Part shown: one piece after another, positions 35,485 through 44,152 of the stretch
Layout: each line of letters starts with the position of its first letter
How positions within the stretch are numbered: the first letter of the stretch is position 1
Source of the DNA: Glaciimonas sp. PCH181
GTDB lineage: Bacteria; Pseudomonadota; Gammaproteobacteria; Burkholderiales; Burkholderiaceae_D
DNA: 64,000 nucleotides
NCBI RefSeq assembly: GCF_003056055.1
Contig: NZ_PYFP01000002.1
Location: 248,001 to 312,000, forward strand
Direction of reading: 5' to 3'
Notes under the pieces: model-generated
Database searches by the model: none
Seen by the model: the letters and a program-made list of their open reading frames with translations, nothing else
Told to the model about the DNA's origin: nothing
Translations under genes and position numbers: made by a program

Positions 35485-37002
35485 CTACGCGATATCAAAC
35501 TTCACACCCTGCGCCAGTGGCAGCGTGCGACTGTAATTGATCGTGTTGGTGGCGCGACGCATATAGGTTTTCCAGGCATCGGAGCCTGATTCACGGCCGC
35601 CGCCTGTTTCTTTTTCGCCACCGAAAGCGCCGCCGATTTCAGCGCCGCTGGTCCCGATGTTGACATTTGCCAGTCCGCAATCGCTGCCGGTGGCTGACAT
35701 GAAGGCTTCCGCTTCGCGCATGTCGTTGGTGAACACCGCCGACGACAAGCCCTGCGGCACCGCATTGTTGAGACGAATCGCCTCATCAAAGCTTTCATAG
35801 CGCGTCACATACAAAATCGGTGCAAAGGTTTCGTGGTGCATGATCGCGCTCTGTTGCGGCATGCGTACCAGCGCCGGACGCACATAAAACGCATCTGCGT
35901 CGCCGTTCAAATCGACTCTTTCACCGCCAGTGACCACGCCACCTTCGGCACGAGCTTGCGCCAGCGCTTTTTGCATCGCATCGAACGCTTGCTGATCGAC
36001 TAACGGACCGACCAGCGTTTCTGCATCCAGCGGATCACCGACTTTTACGCTGGCATAAATACGCTCGATACGGCTCACCAGCTCATCGTGAATGCTGCTA
36101 TGCACAAACAAGCGGCGCAAACTGGTACAACGCTGCCCGGCTGTACCGACTGCAGAAAAGGTCAGGCCCAACAATGCGAGATTCAAGTCAGCACTTGGCG
36201 CAACGATCATGCCGTTATTGCCCCCCAGTTCCAGCAAACTGCGACCAAGACGCTCTGCCACAGCAGTTGCAACCTTGCGTCCCATCGCTACACTGCCGGT
36301 CGCACTGACCAGCGGCACCAGCGGCGAACGAGAAATGACTTGACCGATGTCACCACGCCCGATCAGCACCTGGCATAAATTCGCCGGTACGAGATCAGAA
36401 CGCTCCTGTGCAAAACGTGCCACGGTTTTGGCGAAAAGCGATTGCACCGCAAGCGCGGTAACGGGTGTTTTTTCTGATGGTTTCCAGATGATTGCATTGC
36501 CGCAAACCAACGCCAACGCGGTATTCCAGGCCCAGACTGCTACCGGGAAATTGAATGCAGTAATAACGCCGCAAACGCCAAGCGGATGCCAGGTTTCCAT
36601 CATCCGATGACCTGGACGCTCGGAGGCGATAGTCAGGCCATACAATTGGCGCGACAGACCGACTGCAAAGTCACAGATATCGATCATCTCTTGCACTTCG
36701 CCGATACCTTCGGAGAGGATTTTGCCGGATTCCAGCGTGACCAGCTGGCCTAGTTGCGTGCGATTTTCACGCAGGACTTCGCCCAGCAGACGCACTAGTT
36801 CGCCGCGTACCGGCGCTGGTACTACGCGCCATTTTTCAAAGGCTTGCTGTGCGTTCAAGATGGCCTGCTCGGCCTCTTCCACAGTGTGGGTGCGCAGCGA
36901 TGCGATGGTGGCGCCATCGCGTGGTGAACGTGCGATGAGATCAGTACCGGCCTGGGAAGAACAGTCAAAGCCCAGTTCGTTAAATAAGGTTGATGCTTGC
37001 AT
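35485..37002 (-). CDS. Aldehyde dehydrogenase, ALDH7/AmaB type
   Basis: NAD-dependent aldehyde dehydrogenase, 505 residues from ATG 37002 (AAGGA upstream; a longer frame is not conserved). Family-7 features are PGHRMMETWHPLGVCGVITAFNFPVAVWAW (in segments near residues 125-155), WKPSEKTP, LLELGGNNGMIV and catalytic Cys in TAGQRCTSLRR. Members oxidise alpha-aminoadipate semialdehyde/piperideine-6-carboxylate in lysine and pipecolate breakdown. Its place before a transporter and a multi-subunit imino-acid type dehydrogenase fits that role, which remains an inference. Confidence 0.9.
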   Translation of the reverse strand: MQASTLFNELGFDCSSQAGTDLIARSPRDGATIASLRTHTVEEAEQAILNAQQAFEKWRVVPAPVRGELVRLLGEVLRENRTQLGQLVTLESGKILSEGIGEVQEMIDICDFAVGLSRQLYGLTIASERPGHRMMETWHPLGVCGVITAFNFPVAVWAWNTALALVCGNAIIWKPSEKTPVTALAVQSLFAKTVARFAQERSDLVPANLCQVLIGRGDIGQVISRSPLVPLVSATGSVAMGRKVATAVAERLGRSLLELGGNNGMIVAPSADLNLALLGLTFSAVGTAGQRCTSLRRLFVHSSIHDELVSRIERIYASVKVGDPLDAETLVGPLVDQQAFDAMQKALAQARAEGGVVTGGERVDLNGDADAFYVRPALVRMPQQSAIMHHETFAPILYVTRYESFDEAIRLNNAVPQGLSSAVFTNDMREAEAFMSATGSDCGLANVNIGTSGAEIGGAFGGEKETGGGRESGSDAWKTYMRRATNTINYSRTLPLAQGVKFDIA

Positions 37003-37038
37003 GGTGGTGTCCTTGGCGATCACGCGTCCGACTGGCAA

Positions 37039-37595
37039 TCAACATGTCGGCCAGTCCGGTTGCGGCGTGTGTTTCAGAGAATTCGAGGCTGAGTATAAGT
37101 AATAAACTGGTGACTTTGAAAGGTAAAAAATTTCAGGACATCATTACTTTTGGTCATGGCAAAAAAGGGTGCAGTGCAGCATAAGCGCATCGGAAAGGTG
37201 CATTCATCGCCAAGCTGAAGGCTAGCAGGGAACACCCCAGTCGAAACTCCCTCTCATTCGGCAGGATGCATTCCAAAATCTCAATGATTTAGGCTCTTTT
37301 CGATACGACCAATAAGCCGCACCAAAGTGAGGATCAGTCCCAATAAAGCGATTGCGCAAAGTAACGCAATAGGGGAAATTTTTTAAAAAATAGTCGTTAT
37401 TTTTGCCATCATGACGATGATTGTTTCTGCCAGTCATCGTCAATTTAGTATTCGTTGAGACAATTAGGCCGAAGAAAAGCCTTGCAGCGATAGATAAATT
37501 GCCGCAGTGATGCAACCGAATGGCGAACACCATCGCGTTTTATTTCCAGACAGAAATGTAAACCACGGCCGACGCTCAACGGTGCATCGCATGTC
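37039..37595. other. Intergenic region between GcvA-like regulator and ALDH
   Basis: 557 bases with no convincing gene on either strand. It presumably holds the promoter and LysR-type operator of the minus-strand ALDH-transporter-dehydrogenase locus. I could not place boxes reliably. Confidence 0.5.
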
Positions 37596-38480
37596 TTAGC
37601 TGTCCTGCAACTCGCTTAAAATCCAGTCACGGAATTTGATCACAGCAGGCTTGCTGGCGTTTTTTTCGGGGTAAGTAAGGTAGTAGGATTGCGGACTTTT
37701 GAAGGCAAGCGGAAACGGTATATATAGCTGCCCGGAAGCAATTTCCACTTCGACCAGAAATTTCGGCATCAGGGCGATGCCCAATCCGGCGACGGCGGCC
37801 TGGATGACCATTAACAATTGCTCAAAGCGCGGACCAGACAACGCATTCGGACAATCCACCCCCGCTTGACGGAACCAATCCTGCCAGGCGAGTGGTCGGG
37901 TCGTGTGCTGCAACAGCGTCATTCGCGTCAGATCATCAACGCTGCGCACCTCAGTGCTCAGCGACGGACTGCATACCGGCACTACTTCTTCACCGATCAG
38001 GCGCACCATCACCGCGCCGGGCCAATCCGGCTCACCGAAGTGAATCGCGGCATCGACCTGGCGGCTGTTGAAATCAAACGGCAACACTTCCGTGCTGAGA
38101 TTGGGGATAACTTCTGGATACGCTTTAGTAAATTTTGGTAACCGAGGAATCAGCCATTTGATGCCGAACGTCGGCAGCGTTGCCAAATTGAACATGCCAG
38201 CCGAATTCTTGTAAGTCATGACTTGAAAGGTGGCTATTTCGACCTGCGTCAAAGTTGCCGATATCTGCATCGCATATTCGCGCCCGGCTTCGGTCAGGAT
38301 CAAACGATGATTCACCCGCTCGAACAGCTTGACGCCAAGATACGTTTCCAGCACTGCCAGTTGACGGCTGACCGCCCCCTGCGTCATGTGCAATTCATGC
38401 GCAGCCTTGGTAAATGACAAATGACGCGCTGCAGTATCAAAGGCGATCAGGCAGGAGGTAGAGGGGATAAATCTTCGCAT
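37596..38480 (-). CDS. LysR-family regulator, GcvA-like
   Basis: 294-residue regulator. Helix-turn-helix: AARHLSFTKAAHELHMTQGAVSRQLAVLE. The effector domain has LATLPTFGIKWLIPRLPKF and DAAIHFG, as in GcvA-type members. It is upstream of and co-oriented with the ALDH/ABC/dehydrogenase locus, the likely target. Confidence 0.92.
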   Translation of the reverse strand: MRRFIPSTSCLIAFDTAARHLSFTKAAHELHMTQGAVSRQLAVLETYLGVKLFERVNHRLILTEAGREYAMQISATLTQVEIATFQVMTYKNSAGMFNLATLPTFGIKWLIPRLPKFTKAYPEVIPNLSTEVLPFDFNSRQVDAAIHFGEPDWPGAVMVRLIGEEVVPVCSPSLSTEVRSVDDLTRMTLLQHTTRPLAWQDWFRQAGVDCPNALSGPRFEQLLMVIQAAVAGLGIALMPKFLVEVEIASGQLYIPFPLAFKSPQSYYLTYPEKNASKPAVIKFRDWILSELQDS

Positions 38481-38599
38481 GTTTTACGCAATCGTTGTAG
38501 GCCGACAACCGTGAGTGAATGCGGATGAGGCTAGCAGACATTCCGTGAATAAGGCAAGAGCCTACAACAATGTGCATGCAATTTACAAAACATCGCAAC

Positions 38600-39001
38600 T
38601 TATAACGCGACAGCCAAAGGTAACCATTCTTCCAACGTCACTTCAAACGTCATACAGATTGGGTTAGCCCCGGCCACGAATGGACCGCCGTAGACATTTC
38701 CCTCAGTATCCGCGACTACGCCGGTCAGCGATGCGCTCAACGATCCGTCTTCCTGTGAGCGCACTTCACCGGCAAGGCTGACGATTTCTACGGCTGGTCC
38801 TTTGATTTGCACGTATTTGCCATCCCGCGTACCCAGACAGGCATCGACCAGACTGCCTAAAGCGCCGCGCACGAAAGCGTTCTTGAAGCCTTCTGCCATG
38901 CATAATTTTTCGACGCCCAGCACCAAATCTTCATTCGGTGCAATACGAGCATAGGCGACGCGGCCCATGCTGCCGGTTTCGACGATGGTTGCTTCACTCA
39001 T
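38600..39001 (-). CDS. PPC/DUF296 protein lacking metal-site histidines
   Basis: 133-residue single-domain protein of the PPC (DUF296) fold, a trimeric fold also found in plant AT-hook proteins. VARGALGSLVDACLG-like core (seen as FVRGALGSLVDACLG), EIVSLAGEV and a GNVYGGPFVAGA turn identify it. Where metal-binding members, including the neighbour, have His-x-His and Gly-Gly-His, this one has Ser-Leu-Thr and Gly-Gly-Pro. Its ATG overlaps the neighbour's stop by eight bases, which suggests a heteromer of a metal-competent and a degenerate subunit. Function unknown; a DNA-binding role is unlikely since no AT-hook is present. Confidence 0.82.
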   Translation of the reverse strand: MSEATIVETGSMGRVAYARIAPNEDLVLGVEKLCMAEGFKNAFVRGALGSLVDACLGTRDGKYVQIKGPAVEIVSLAGEVRSQEDGSLSASLTGVVADTEGNVYGGPFVAGANPICMTFEVTLEEWLPLAVAL

Positions 39002-39563
39002 TTGGGCTCTCCGCTTGCGGTTGTAGTAGGGGGATGTTGGTTTCCGGATCGTAAGTCACGCGCAACTCGAAGCCATCGAGCGAGGTGACCAGGACTGAAA
39101 TCGGGGTACTGCCGACGATGCAGGTGTCGGTAATAATGTGACCGCCTTTGACGATGCCGTCTTGGGTGCGAATCGCGGCGTGGCAATGCACGATTGGTTT
39201 GCCATGCTGATTTTTGCCCATCGTCGCATTGCCAAAAATCATGTACGCAGGACCGGCTTGAATCGGTTTGGAATACGCGATCATGGCTTGATGCGATGGA
39301 TCGGGCGCGGCCACGCAATATTCAATTTGATCGAAATAACCGCCGAGTATGGTGAATGAGGCGCTCTTGATACCGATCTCAATCAGCGGTTTAACAATCG
39401 CATCAAACAGACTGAGGCCGGCAACCAGCGTCAGGCGCACGTGCCGACAACTTGCCGCATGCCGACTCTGAATCCTGACCGGATTAAACGGTCCGGGATG
39501 CAGCATCATGCGCGAACGATGGGCGCTGGATGAGGTGGTTGCAATGTTGCTTGCGGTGGTCAT
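38994..39563 (-). CDS. PPC/DUF296 protein with intact metal site
   Basis: 189 residues from ATG 39563, which forms ATGA with the ligase stop and is better spaced to GAGGGGG than ATG 39572. After a 40-residue N-terminal extension (HPGPFNPVRIQSRHAAS) comes a PPC domain: SASFTILGGYFDQIEYCV, IVHCHAAI and GGHIITDTCIVG. The three His match the metal site of bacterial PPC proteins. It is the second of three overlapping genes with an acyl-CoA ligase, so an enzymatic role in acyl-CoA or ketoacid chemistry is more likely than gene regulation. No function is established by sequence. Confidence 0.82.
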   Translation of the reverse strand: MTTASNIATTSSSAHRSRMMLHPGPFNPVRIQSRHAASCRHVRLTLVAGLSLFDAIVKPLIEIGIKSASFTILGGYFDQIEYCVAAPDPSHQAMIAYSKPIQAGPAYMIFGNATMGKNQHGKPIVHCHAAIRTQDGIVKGGHIITDTCIVGSTPISVLVTSLDGFELRVTYDPETNIPLLQPQAESPNE

Positions 39564-41140
39564 AGATGACATTCCCCCTCTGCTTCAAGCAACGATTTGA
39601 TCTGTTTTTTGACGATCTTGCCGTAGCCGGATTTGGGCATTGTTTCCCAGAATACAAAACGTCGCGGCCATTTGTATTTGGCGAGGCGTTCTTCCAGATG
39701 CGCGTGCAGTTGTTCGCAATCGACTGTTGCACCGCCCTTGGTGACGATGACGGCGATGCCGCTTTCGCCCCATTTGGGGTCTGGCAGGCCTAATACTGCG
39801 ACTTCGGACACTGCCGGATGGGTCAGCAATGCTTCTTCAATTTCACGCGGATAGACGTTAGAACCGCCGGAAATATACATGTCGGAAGAACGTCCGGTGA
39901 TGTACAAAAATCCTTCGCGATCGACGTGACCGATGTCGCCGGTGTGGAACCAGTCATCTTTGAATGCTTTGGCATTGGCTTCGGGATTGTTGTGATAGCC
40001 CATGAATACGGCGAGGCCGCGCACGCATATTTCGCCGGTTTCAAAGGCGGCTAATTTTTTGCCGGACTCGTCCAGGATGGCGATTTCCATGCCGGTGCGC
40101 GGGATGCCGCAGGAACCGACGCGGGCATGTGGGTCGCTGTCGTCGTCGGTGTGCATGTAGGTTGGCAAGAAGGTGATGTTGCCGGTGACTTCGCCCAGGC
40201 CGTAATATTGGACTAATACTTTGCCGAGCTTTTGCAGCGCGTAACGTTGATCGGCGCGATACATCGGCGCACCTGCATAGATGACGTGTTGTAGCGAGCT
40301 GTGATCGTAGCGGTCTACTGAGGGATCTTCGGTGAGTATTTTGACGATGGTCGGGACGGTGAACATGTTGTCGATGCGGTGCTTTTCGACTAATTGCCAG
40401 ACGTCCTCGGGGATGAGTTTTTCTGTTGCGGGCAGGATGCTTGCTGCGCCGCGGGCGGTATTGACGATGGCGTGGATGCCTGCGCCGTGGGATAGTGGGG
40501 CGACGACTAATGAACGTGATTTATGTGACAGGCCAGGTAGCAAATCGGCTAGATGATTGGTGACGACAAAGGCCATTTGTCCGTGCGATAGCATGCCTGC
40601 TTTGGGATGGCCGGTGGTGCCTGATGTGTAGAAGAACCATAGGGGATCTTCGTAGTCGACTTCAACTTCCTCGAATGGGTGGCTGTTCGCCGGGTCTGTT
40701 GCCAGCGCTTCGTAATCTAGTTCGCCTTCGCGCGGGTTACTCAGCGCTATTACGTGGGTTAGGGCTGGGGAGACTGCTCTGACTGCATCGACGTAATTGG
40801 CCATGCCGTGGTCATATAGCATGATGCTCGCGCCGCTTGACTCGCCCAGATAGGCGGCTTCTGGTGGGGTGATACGGACGTTTGTGGGGACCCAGACCAT
40901 GCCTAGCTTGAATGCTATCCAGGCGCTTTCGAAGATTTGTAGATTATTGCGGGAGTGGACGAGAAACTTGTCGCCTTTTTTTACGCCTAGCTTTTGGAAG
41001 GCGTGGGATACGGCGTCGACGCGATTGTTGATTTGCTGCCAGGTGGAGATGTGTTCACCTATGATCAGACCGGGTTGGTCTGGGAACCGTCGGGCGACGT
41101 CGGATAGAAGTCGTCCCAGATTCATAACTTTTTTTAACAT
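39560..41140 (-). CDS. Acyl-CoA synthetase (AMP-binding)
   Basis: 526-residue ATP-dependent carboxylate-CoA ligase. The P-loop FFYTSGTTGHPKAGMLSH, YYGLGEVTGN, DWFHTGDIGHVD and GRSSDMYISGGSNVYPREIEE motifs are all intact, and the C-terminal Lys is in PKSGYGKIVKKQ. It activates the pathway's carboxylic acid, perhaps the TRAP substrate, for later thiolytic cleavage. It heads a three-gene overlapping set with two PPC proteins. The 5' part of its coding strand is A+C-rich, opposite to its 3' part, because of the composition switch next to repeat copy B. Confidence 0.92.
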   Translation of the reverse strand: MLKKVMNLGRLLSDVARRFPDQPGLIIGEHISTWQQINNRVDAVSHAFQKLGVKKGDKFLVHSRNNLQIFESAWIAFKLGMVWVPTNVRITPPEAAYLGESSGASIMLYDHGMANYVDAVRAVSPALTHVIALSNPREGELDYEALATDPANSHPFEEVEVDYEDPLWFFYTSGTTGHPKAGMLSHGQMAFVVTNHLADLLPGLSHKSRSLVVAPLSHGAGIHAIVNTARGAASILPATEKLIPEDVWQLVEKHRIDNMFTVPTIVKILTEDPSVDRYDHSSLQHVIYAGAPMYRADQRYALQKLGKVLVQYYGLGEVTGNITFLPTYMHTDDDSDPHARVGSCGIPRTGMEIAILDESGKKLAAFETGEICVRGLAVFMGYHNNPEANAKAFKDDWFHTGDIGHVDREGFLYITGRSSDMYISGGSNVYPREIEEALLTHPAVSEVAVLGLPDPKWGESGIAVIVTKGGATVDCEQLHAHLEERLAKYKWPRRFVFWETMPKSGYGKIVKKQIKSLLEAEGECHL

Positions 41141-41487
41141 GATGGTGGTTTTCTTTAGAATCTGTTCAAAGGGATAGGGTTGTTATTAGTGTTCGGTGGT
41201 GGTGTTCGATGGTGGTGTTATGTAGCGCTACCAAATGTTTGGGGGTTGACGGGGTTGGTCGGAAAACATGTTTGAGTGCAGCGAGCTGCTTTTTCGACCC
41301 GGCAAACTTCTGAGACATTTGAGGCCCGGAAGGGCAGCGATATCTGCGATCGCCTTCTTTTTGGTTGCGTTTTCTGTGGGGCGCCTAGCCGAAGCAAGAA
41401 CAAAGTGACTTGCTGCCGGCCCGCCCCCGGCTTGCAGCAACGGAGCACCAACCGTTCAAATTACCAAAACCCTCTCGCAAACCCCAA
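41141..41487. other. Intergenic region with dispersed repeat copy B
   Basis: 347 bases between ligase and thiolase, both on the minus strand. The left half is very G+T-rich (41161-41220: 47 of 60 bases). The right half contains repeat copy B and is A+C-rich toward the thiolase. Open frames on either strand are low-complexity artefacts. Confidence 0.6.
41383..41466 (+). repeat. Dispersed repeat copy B
   Basis: Reads CGCCTAGCCGAAGCAAGAA, then AAAGTGACTTGCTGCCGGC, a GC-rich run, ACGGAGCACCAACCGTTC and AAATTACC. Aligned with the minus strand of 1855-1940, most of these blocks are shared in the same order (CTAGCCGAAGCAAGAA, AAGTG, GCTGCCGG, CGGAG, CCGTTTCAATTACC). Unlike copy A no long second arm is present. 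Confidence 0.65.
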
Positions 41488-42663
41488 TTACCTAACTCTC
41501 TCCAAAATACTCACATAATTAGCCACCGCCGCCCCACCCATATTGAACACCCCCACAAACCGCGCATCAGGAATCTGCATGTCTCCAGCATCATGACAAG
41601 CCTGCATAGCCGCCATAACATGCATAGAAACCCCCGTTGCCCCAATAGGATGCCCCTTAGACTTCAACCCACCAGAAGGATTAATCGGCAACCGTCCCTC
41701 TTTACTGGTAACGCCATCCAGAATCGCCCGCGCGCCCTGCCCCGGCTCAGCCAACCCCATCGCCTCATATTCCAGCAACTCAGCAATCGTAAAACAGTCA
41801 TGCGTCTCAACCAGCGACAAATCATTCAACGTCAACTTAGCCTGTCCCAGCGCCTTCTGCCAAGCCAGCATCCCGCCTTCAAACCGCGTAGGATCGCGCC
41901 GACTCAGCGGCAGAAAATCATTCACCTGCACGGCTGAGCGGAACTGCACTGCGCGGGTCATGCCCTTCGCCACATCAGCGTCACTGATAATCATCGCTGC
42001 AGCACCATCCGAAATCAGCGAGCAATCCGTCCGCTTCAGCGGGCCAGCCACAAACGGATTTTTCTCCGATACATTGCGACAAAAATCAAACCCAAAATCT
42101 TTATGCATATGCGCGTACGGATTCGACATACCATTCTTGTGATTCTTCGCAGCAATCGCCGCCAGCGCATCCGATTGATCGCCATAGCGTTCAAAATAAG
42201 CTTGCGCAATCTTCCCAAATACACCTGCAAATCCGCCGGGAATACTCGCCTCTTCTTTGGCATAAGAACATTTCAACAAAACATCCCCCACCGCCGCCGT
42301 TGCCAGCTCCGACATTTTTTCAAACCCAATCACCAACGCATGCTTCGATTGCCCTGACAACACCGCTTGCAAACCTGAATGAATCGCCGCCGAACCGGTA
42401 GCGCAAGCATTCTCCACCCGCACAGAAGGCGTAAAACGTAACTCAGGAATCTGATTGAACACCAACGACGAAGGGAAATCCTGGTACAAAAAACCACCAT
42501 TGAAAGTGCCGATGTGAATCGACGAAATATCCGCCGGGGTCAAACCCGCGTGTGCGATCGCCGCCTTCGCCGCTTCGGAAATTAAAATTTCAGGATCGAT
42601 GCCATCTAACTTACCGAACTTCGAATGGTTCCAGCCGGTAATACAGGGTGCGGAAGTAGTCAT
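41488..42663 (-). CDS. Thiolase, SCP2/SCPx type
   Basis: 391-residue thiolase-fold enzyme. The nucleophile Cys lies in VENACATGSAAI, the catalytic His region in NPSGGLKSKGHPIGATG, and the C-terminal loop is NMGGAAVANYV, where classical thiolases have a second Cys in CxGGG. That replacement marks SCP2-type thiolases. It cleaves or forms a beta-ketoacyl-CoA. AAGGAAACC precedes ATG. It is transcribed divergently from the TRAP transporter across the regulatory region with the sigma-54 promoter, and in the same direction as the acyl-CoA ligase. Confidence 0.9.
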   Translation of the reverse strand: MTTSAPCITGWNHSKFGKLDGIDPEILISEAAKAAIAHAGLTPADISSIHIGTFNGGFLYQDFPSSLVFNQIPELRFTPSVRVENACATGSAAIHSGLQAVLSGQSKHALVIGFEKMSELATAAVGDVLLKCSYAKEEASIPGGFAGVFGKIAQAYFERYGDQSDALAAIAAKNHKNGMSNPYAHMHKDFGFDFCRNVSEKNPFVAGPLKRTDCSLISDGAAAMIISDADVAKGMTRAVQFRSAVQVNDFLPLSRRDPTRFEGGMLAWQKALGQAKLTLNDLSLVETHDCFTIAELLEYEAMGLAEPGQGARAILDGVTSKEGRLPINPSGGLKSKGHPIGATGVSMHVMAAMQACHDAGDMQIPDARFVGVFNMGGAAVANYVSILERVR

Positions 42664-42882
42664 AAGGTTTCCTTAAAAGAGTTTTCACAAGACGCTATGC
42701 AAAAACGATGCCACAGCTATTTCATGGTCGGACATAAGTAATTACAAAGGAAAGCACGCACAACATCGCGCCATTTGGATCAGCATGCAGGCAAGCACAT
42801 AGAGGTCAATTTACACCCTTTACATGACCGTTTCCCACTCGCCAAATTTGCTGCACTGCGGGATATACAGGTGTTTATTCCA

Positions 42883-42898
42883 TGCGACACCTGTCGCA
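42883..42898. promoter_or_regulatory. Perfect palindrome, probable activator site
   Basis: TGCGACACCTGTCGCA, with seven-base arms around CC. It lies about 125-140 bases upstream of the sigma-54 promoter, the usual distance for an enhancer bound by an NtrC/AcoR-type activator. Confidence 0.6.
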
Positions 42899-43021
42899 CA
42901 AATTAAACACATGACATCCACCATAGAAGTCACCTTGAATCCCCCGTTTTAGACGAGAATAGCAATGCCGCTAAGGCATACGGCCATGCATCAGGGCAAT
43001 CTCAAAAGGTAAGCCCGGGCT

Positions 43022-43037
43022 TGGCATCTAAATTGCT
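43022..43037 (+). promoter_or_regulatory. Sigma-54 promoter of the TRAP operon
   Basis: TGGCAT-N5-TTGCT, with GG and GC elements at the required spacing for -24/-12 recognition by RpoN. Predicted start near 43,049. It reads toward dctP. A sigma-54 activator gene lies at 50,895. Confidence 0.72.
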
Positions 43038-43053
43038 CTATCCGTTATCAGGA

Positions 43054-43075
43054 AGCATCGATACAGCATCGATAC
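43054..43075 (+). repeat. 11-bp tandem repeat in dctP leader
   Basis: AGCATCGATAC occurs twice without a gap and is followed by a partial third unit. It lies just after the predicted transcription start, where it could be a repressor site or simple slippage. Confidence 0.6.
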
Positions 43076-43120
43076 AGATGCAGATAGCATTTTTCATACT
43101 TAAATCCAGGAGACAAACAG

Positions 43121-44152
43121 ATGGGTAATATTTCACGCCGCCGTTTTTTGAAAACCATTTCTGCTACATCGGCGGTTGCCGCCAGCGGTCTCGGTCTGTA
43201 TTCAACACAAGCCCATGCTGCTGCGGAATTCACTTTGAAATTCGCTAATAATCTACCGATCACCCATCCGATGAATGTGCGCGCCAAAGAAATGGCTGCC
43301 AAAATCGCGACCGACTCCAAAGGTCGCGTCGACATGCAGGTGTATCCAAACAGTCAACTTGGTACCGATACCGACATGCTGTCGCAAATCCGTGCCGGTG
43401 CGATCGATTACTTTATGTTGTCTCCGCTGATTCTGGGAACGCTGGTTGCAGATGCGCAGATCAGCGGCATCGGCTTTGCTTTCAAGGATTACAACCAGGT
43501 CTGGGCTGCGATGGATGGCGATCTGGGTGCTTTCGTCCGCAAGCAAATTGCTGCCAAGTCCACCTTGTTCGCTTTCGACAAAATTTGGGACAACGGCTAT
43601 CGCCAGATCACCAATAGCACCCGTCCTATCAATAAGCCGGAAGACCTGAAAGGAATGAAGCTGCGCGTGCCGCCTAGCCCACTCTGGACATCGATGTTCC
43701 GCGCTTTTGATGCCGCACCGACCAGCATTAACTTTGCCGAGGTGTATTCCGCCCTGCAAACCAAGATCGTCGAAGGTCAGGAAAATCCACTGGCCATCAT
43801 CGCCACTGCCAAGCTGTACGAAGTCCAAAAATACTGTTCCGTCACCAATCATATGTGGGACGGTTTCTGGTGTCTGGGCAACAAAGCATCGTTTGAAAAA
43901 CTGCCTAAGGATCTGCAAGATATCGTGACGCGCAACGTCAATGAAGCTGGTCTCAAGCAACGCGTCGACACGAAAGCACTGAACGATTCATTAGTCGCCG
44001 ACATGAAAACTAAAGGTCTGGTCTTCAATACCACCGATAACGAAGCCTTCCGTACCAAGCTGCGCAGCGCTGGTTTCTATGAGCAATGGCATAAGAAGTT
44101 CGGTCCAGAAGCTTGGGCAGTGCTTGAGAAATACACCGGAAAACTGGCGTAA
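43121..44152 (+). CDS. TRAP transporter binding protein DctP, Tat-exported
   Basis: Periplasmic binding protein of 343 residues for a carboxylate taken up by a TRAP system. A twin-arginine signal (SRRRFLKT) leads to AQAHAAAEF cleavage, so it folds before export. DctP features are FKFANNLPITHPMN-like start (LKFANNLPITHPMNVRA), QVYPNSQLGTDTDMLSQIRAG and LKGMKLRVPPSPLW, with the conserved substrate Arg in the last segment. The gene follows the sigma-54 promoter and its stop overlaps the permease start as TAATG. Confidence 0.95.
   Translation: MGNISRRRFLKTISATSAVAASGLGLYSTQAHAAAEFTLKFANNLPITHPMNVRAKEMAAKIATDSKGRVDMQVYPNSQLGTDTDMLSQIRAGAIDYFMLSPLILGTLVADAQISGIGFAFKDYNQVWAAMDGDLGAFVRKQIAAKSTLFAFDKIWDNGYRQITNSTRPINKPEDLKGMKLRVPPSPLWTSMFRAFDAAPTSINFAEVYSALQTKIVEGQENPLAIIATAKLYEVQKYCSVTNHMWDGFWCLGNKASFEKLPKDLQDIVTRNVNEAGLKQRVDTKALNDSLVADMKTKGLVFNTTDNEAFRTKLRSAGFYEQWHKKFGPEAWAVLEKYTGKLA

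Larger units (their letters stand above)
42664..43120. other. Divergent regulatory region thiolase / TRAP
   Basis: 457 bases without a gene. From left to right: the thiolase leader, a perfect 16-bp palindrome (42883-42898), a sigma-54 type promoter (43022-43037), an 11-bp tandem duplication (43054-43075), and the dctP ribosome-binding site (CAGGAGAC). Confidence 0.75.

Noticed and set aside
43054..43075. Tandem repeat as a CRISPR start
   Set aside because: Only two units of 11 bases without spacers; no CRISPR array or cas gene in the window.
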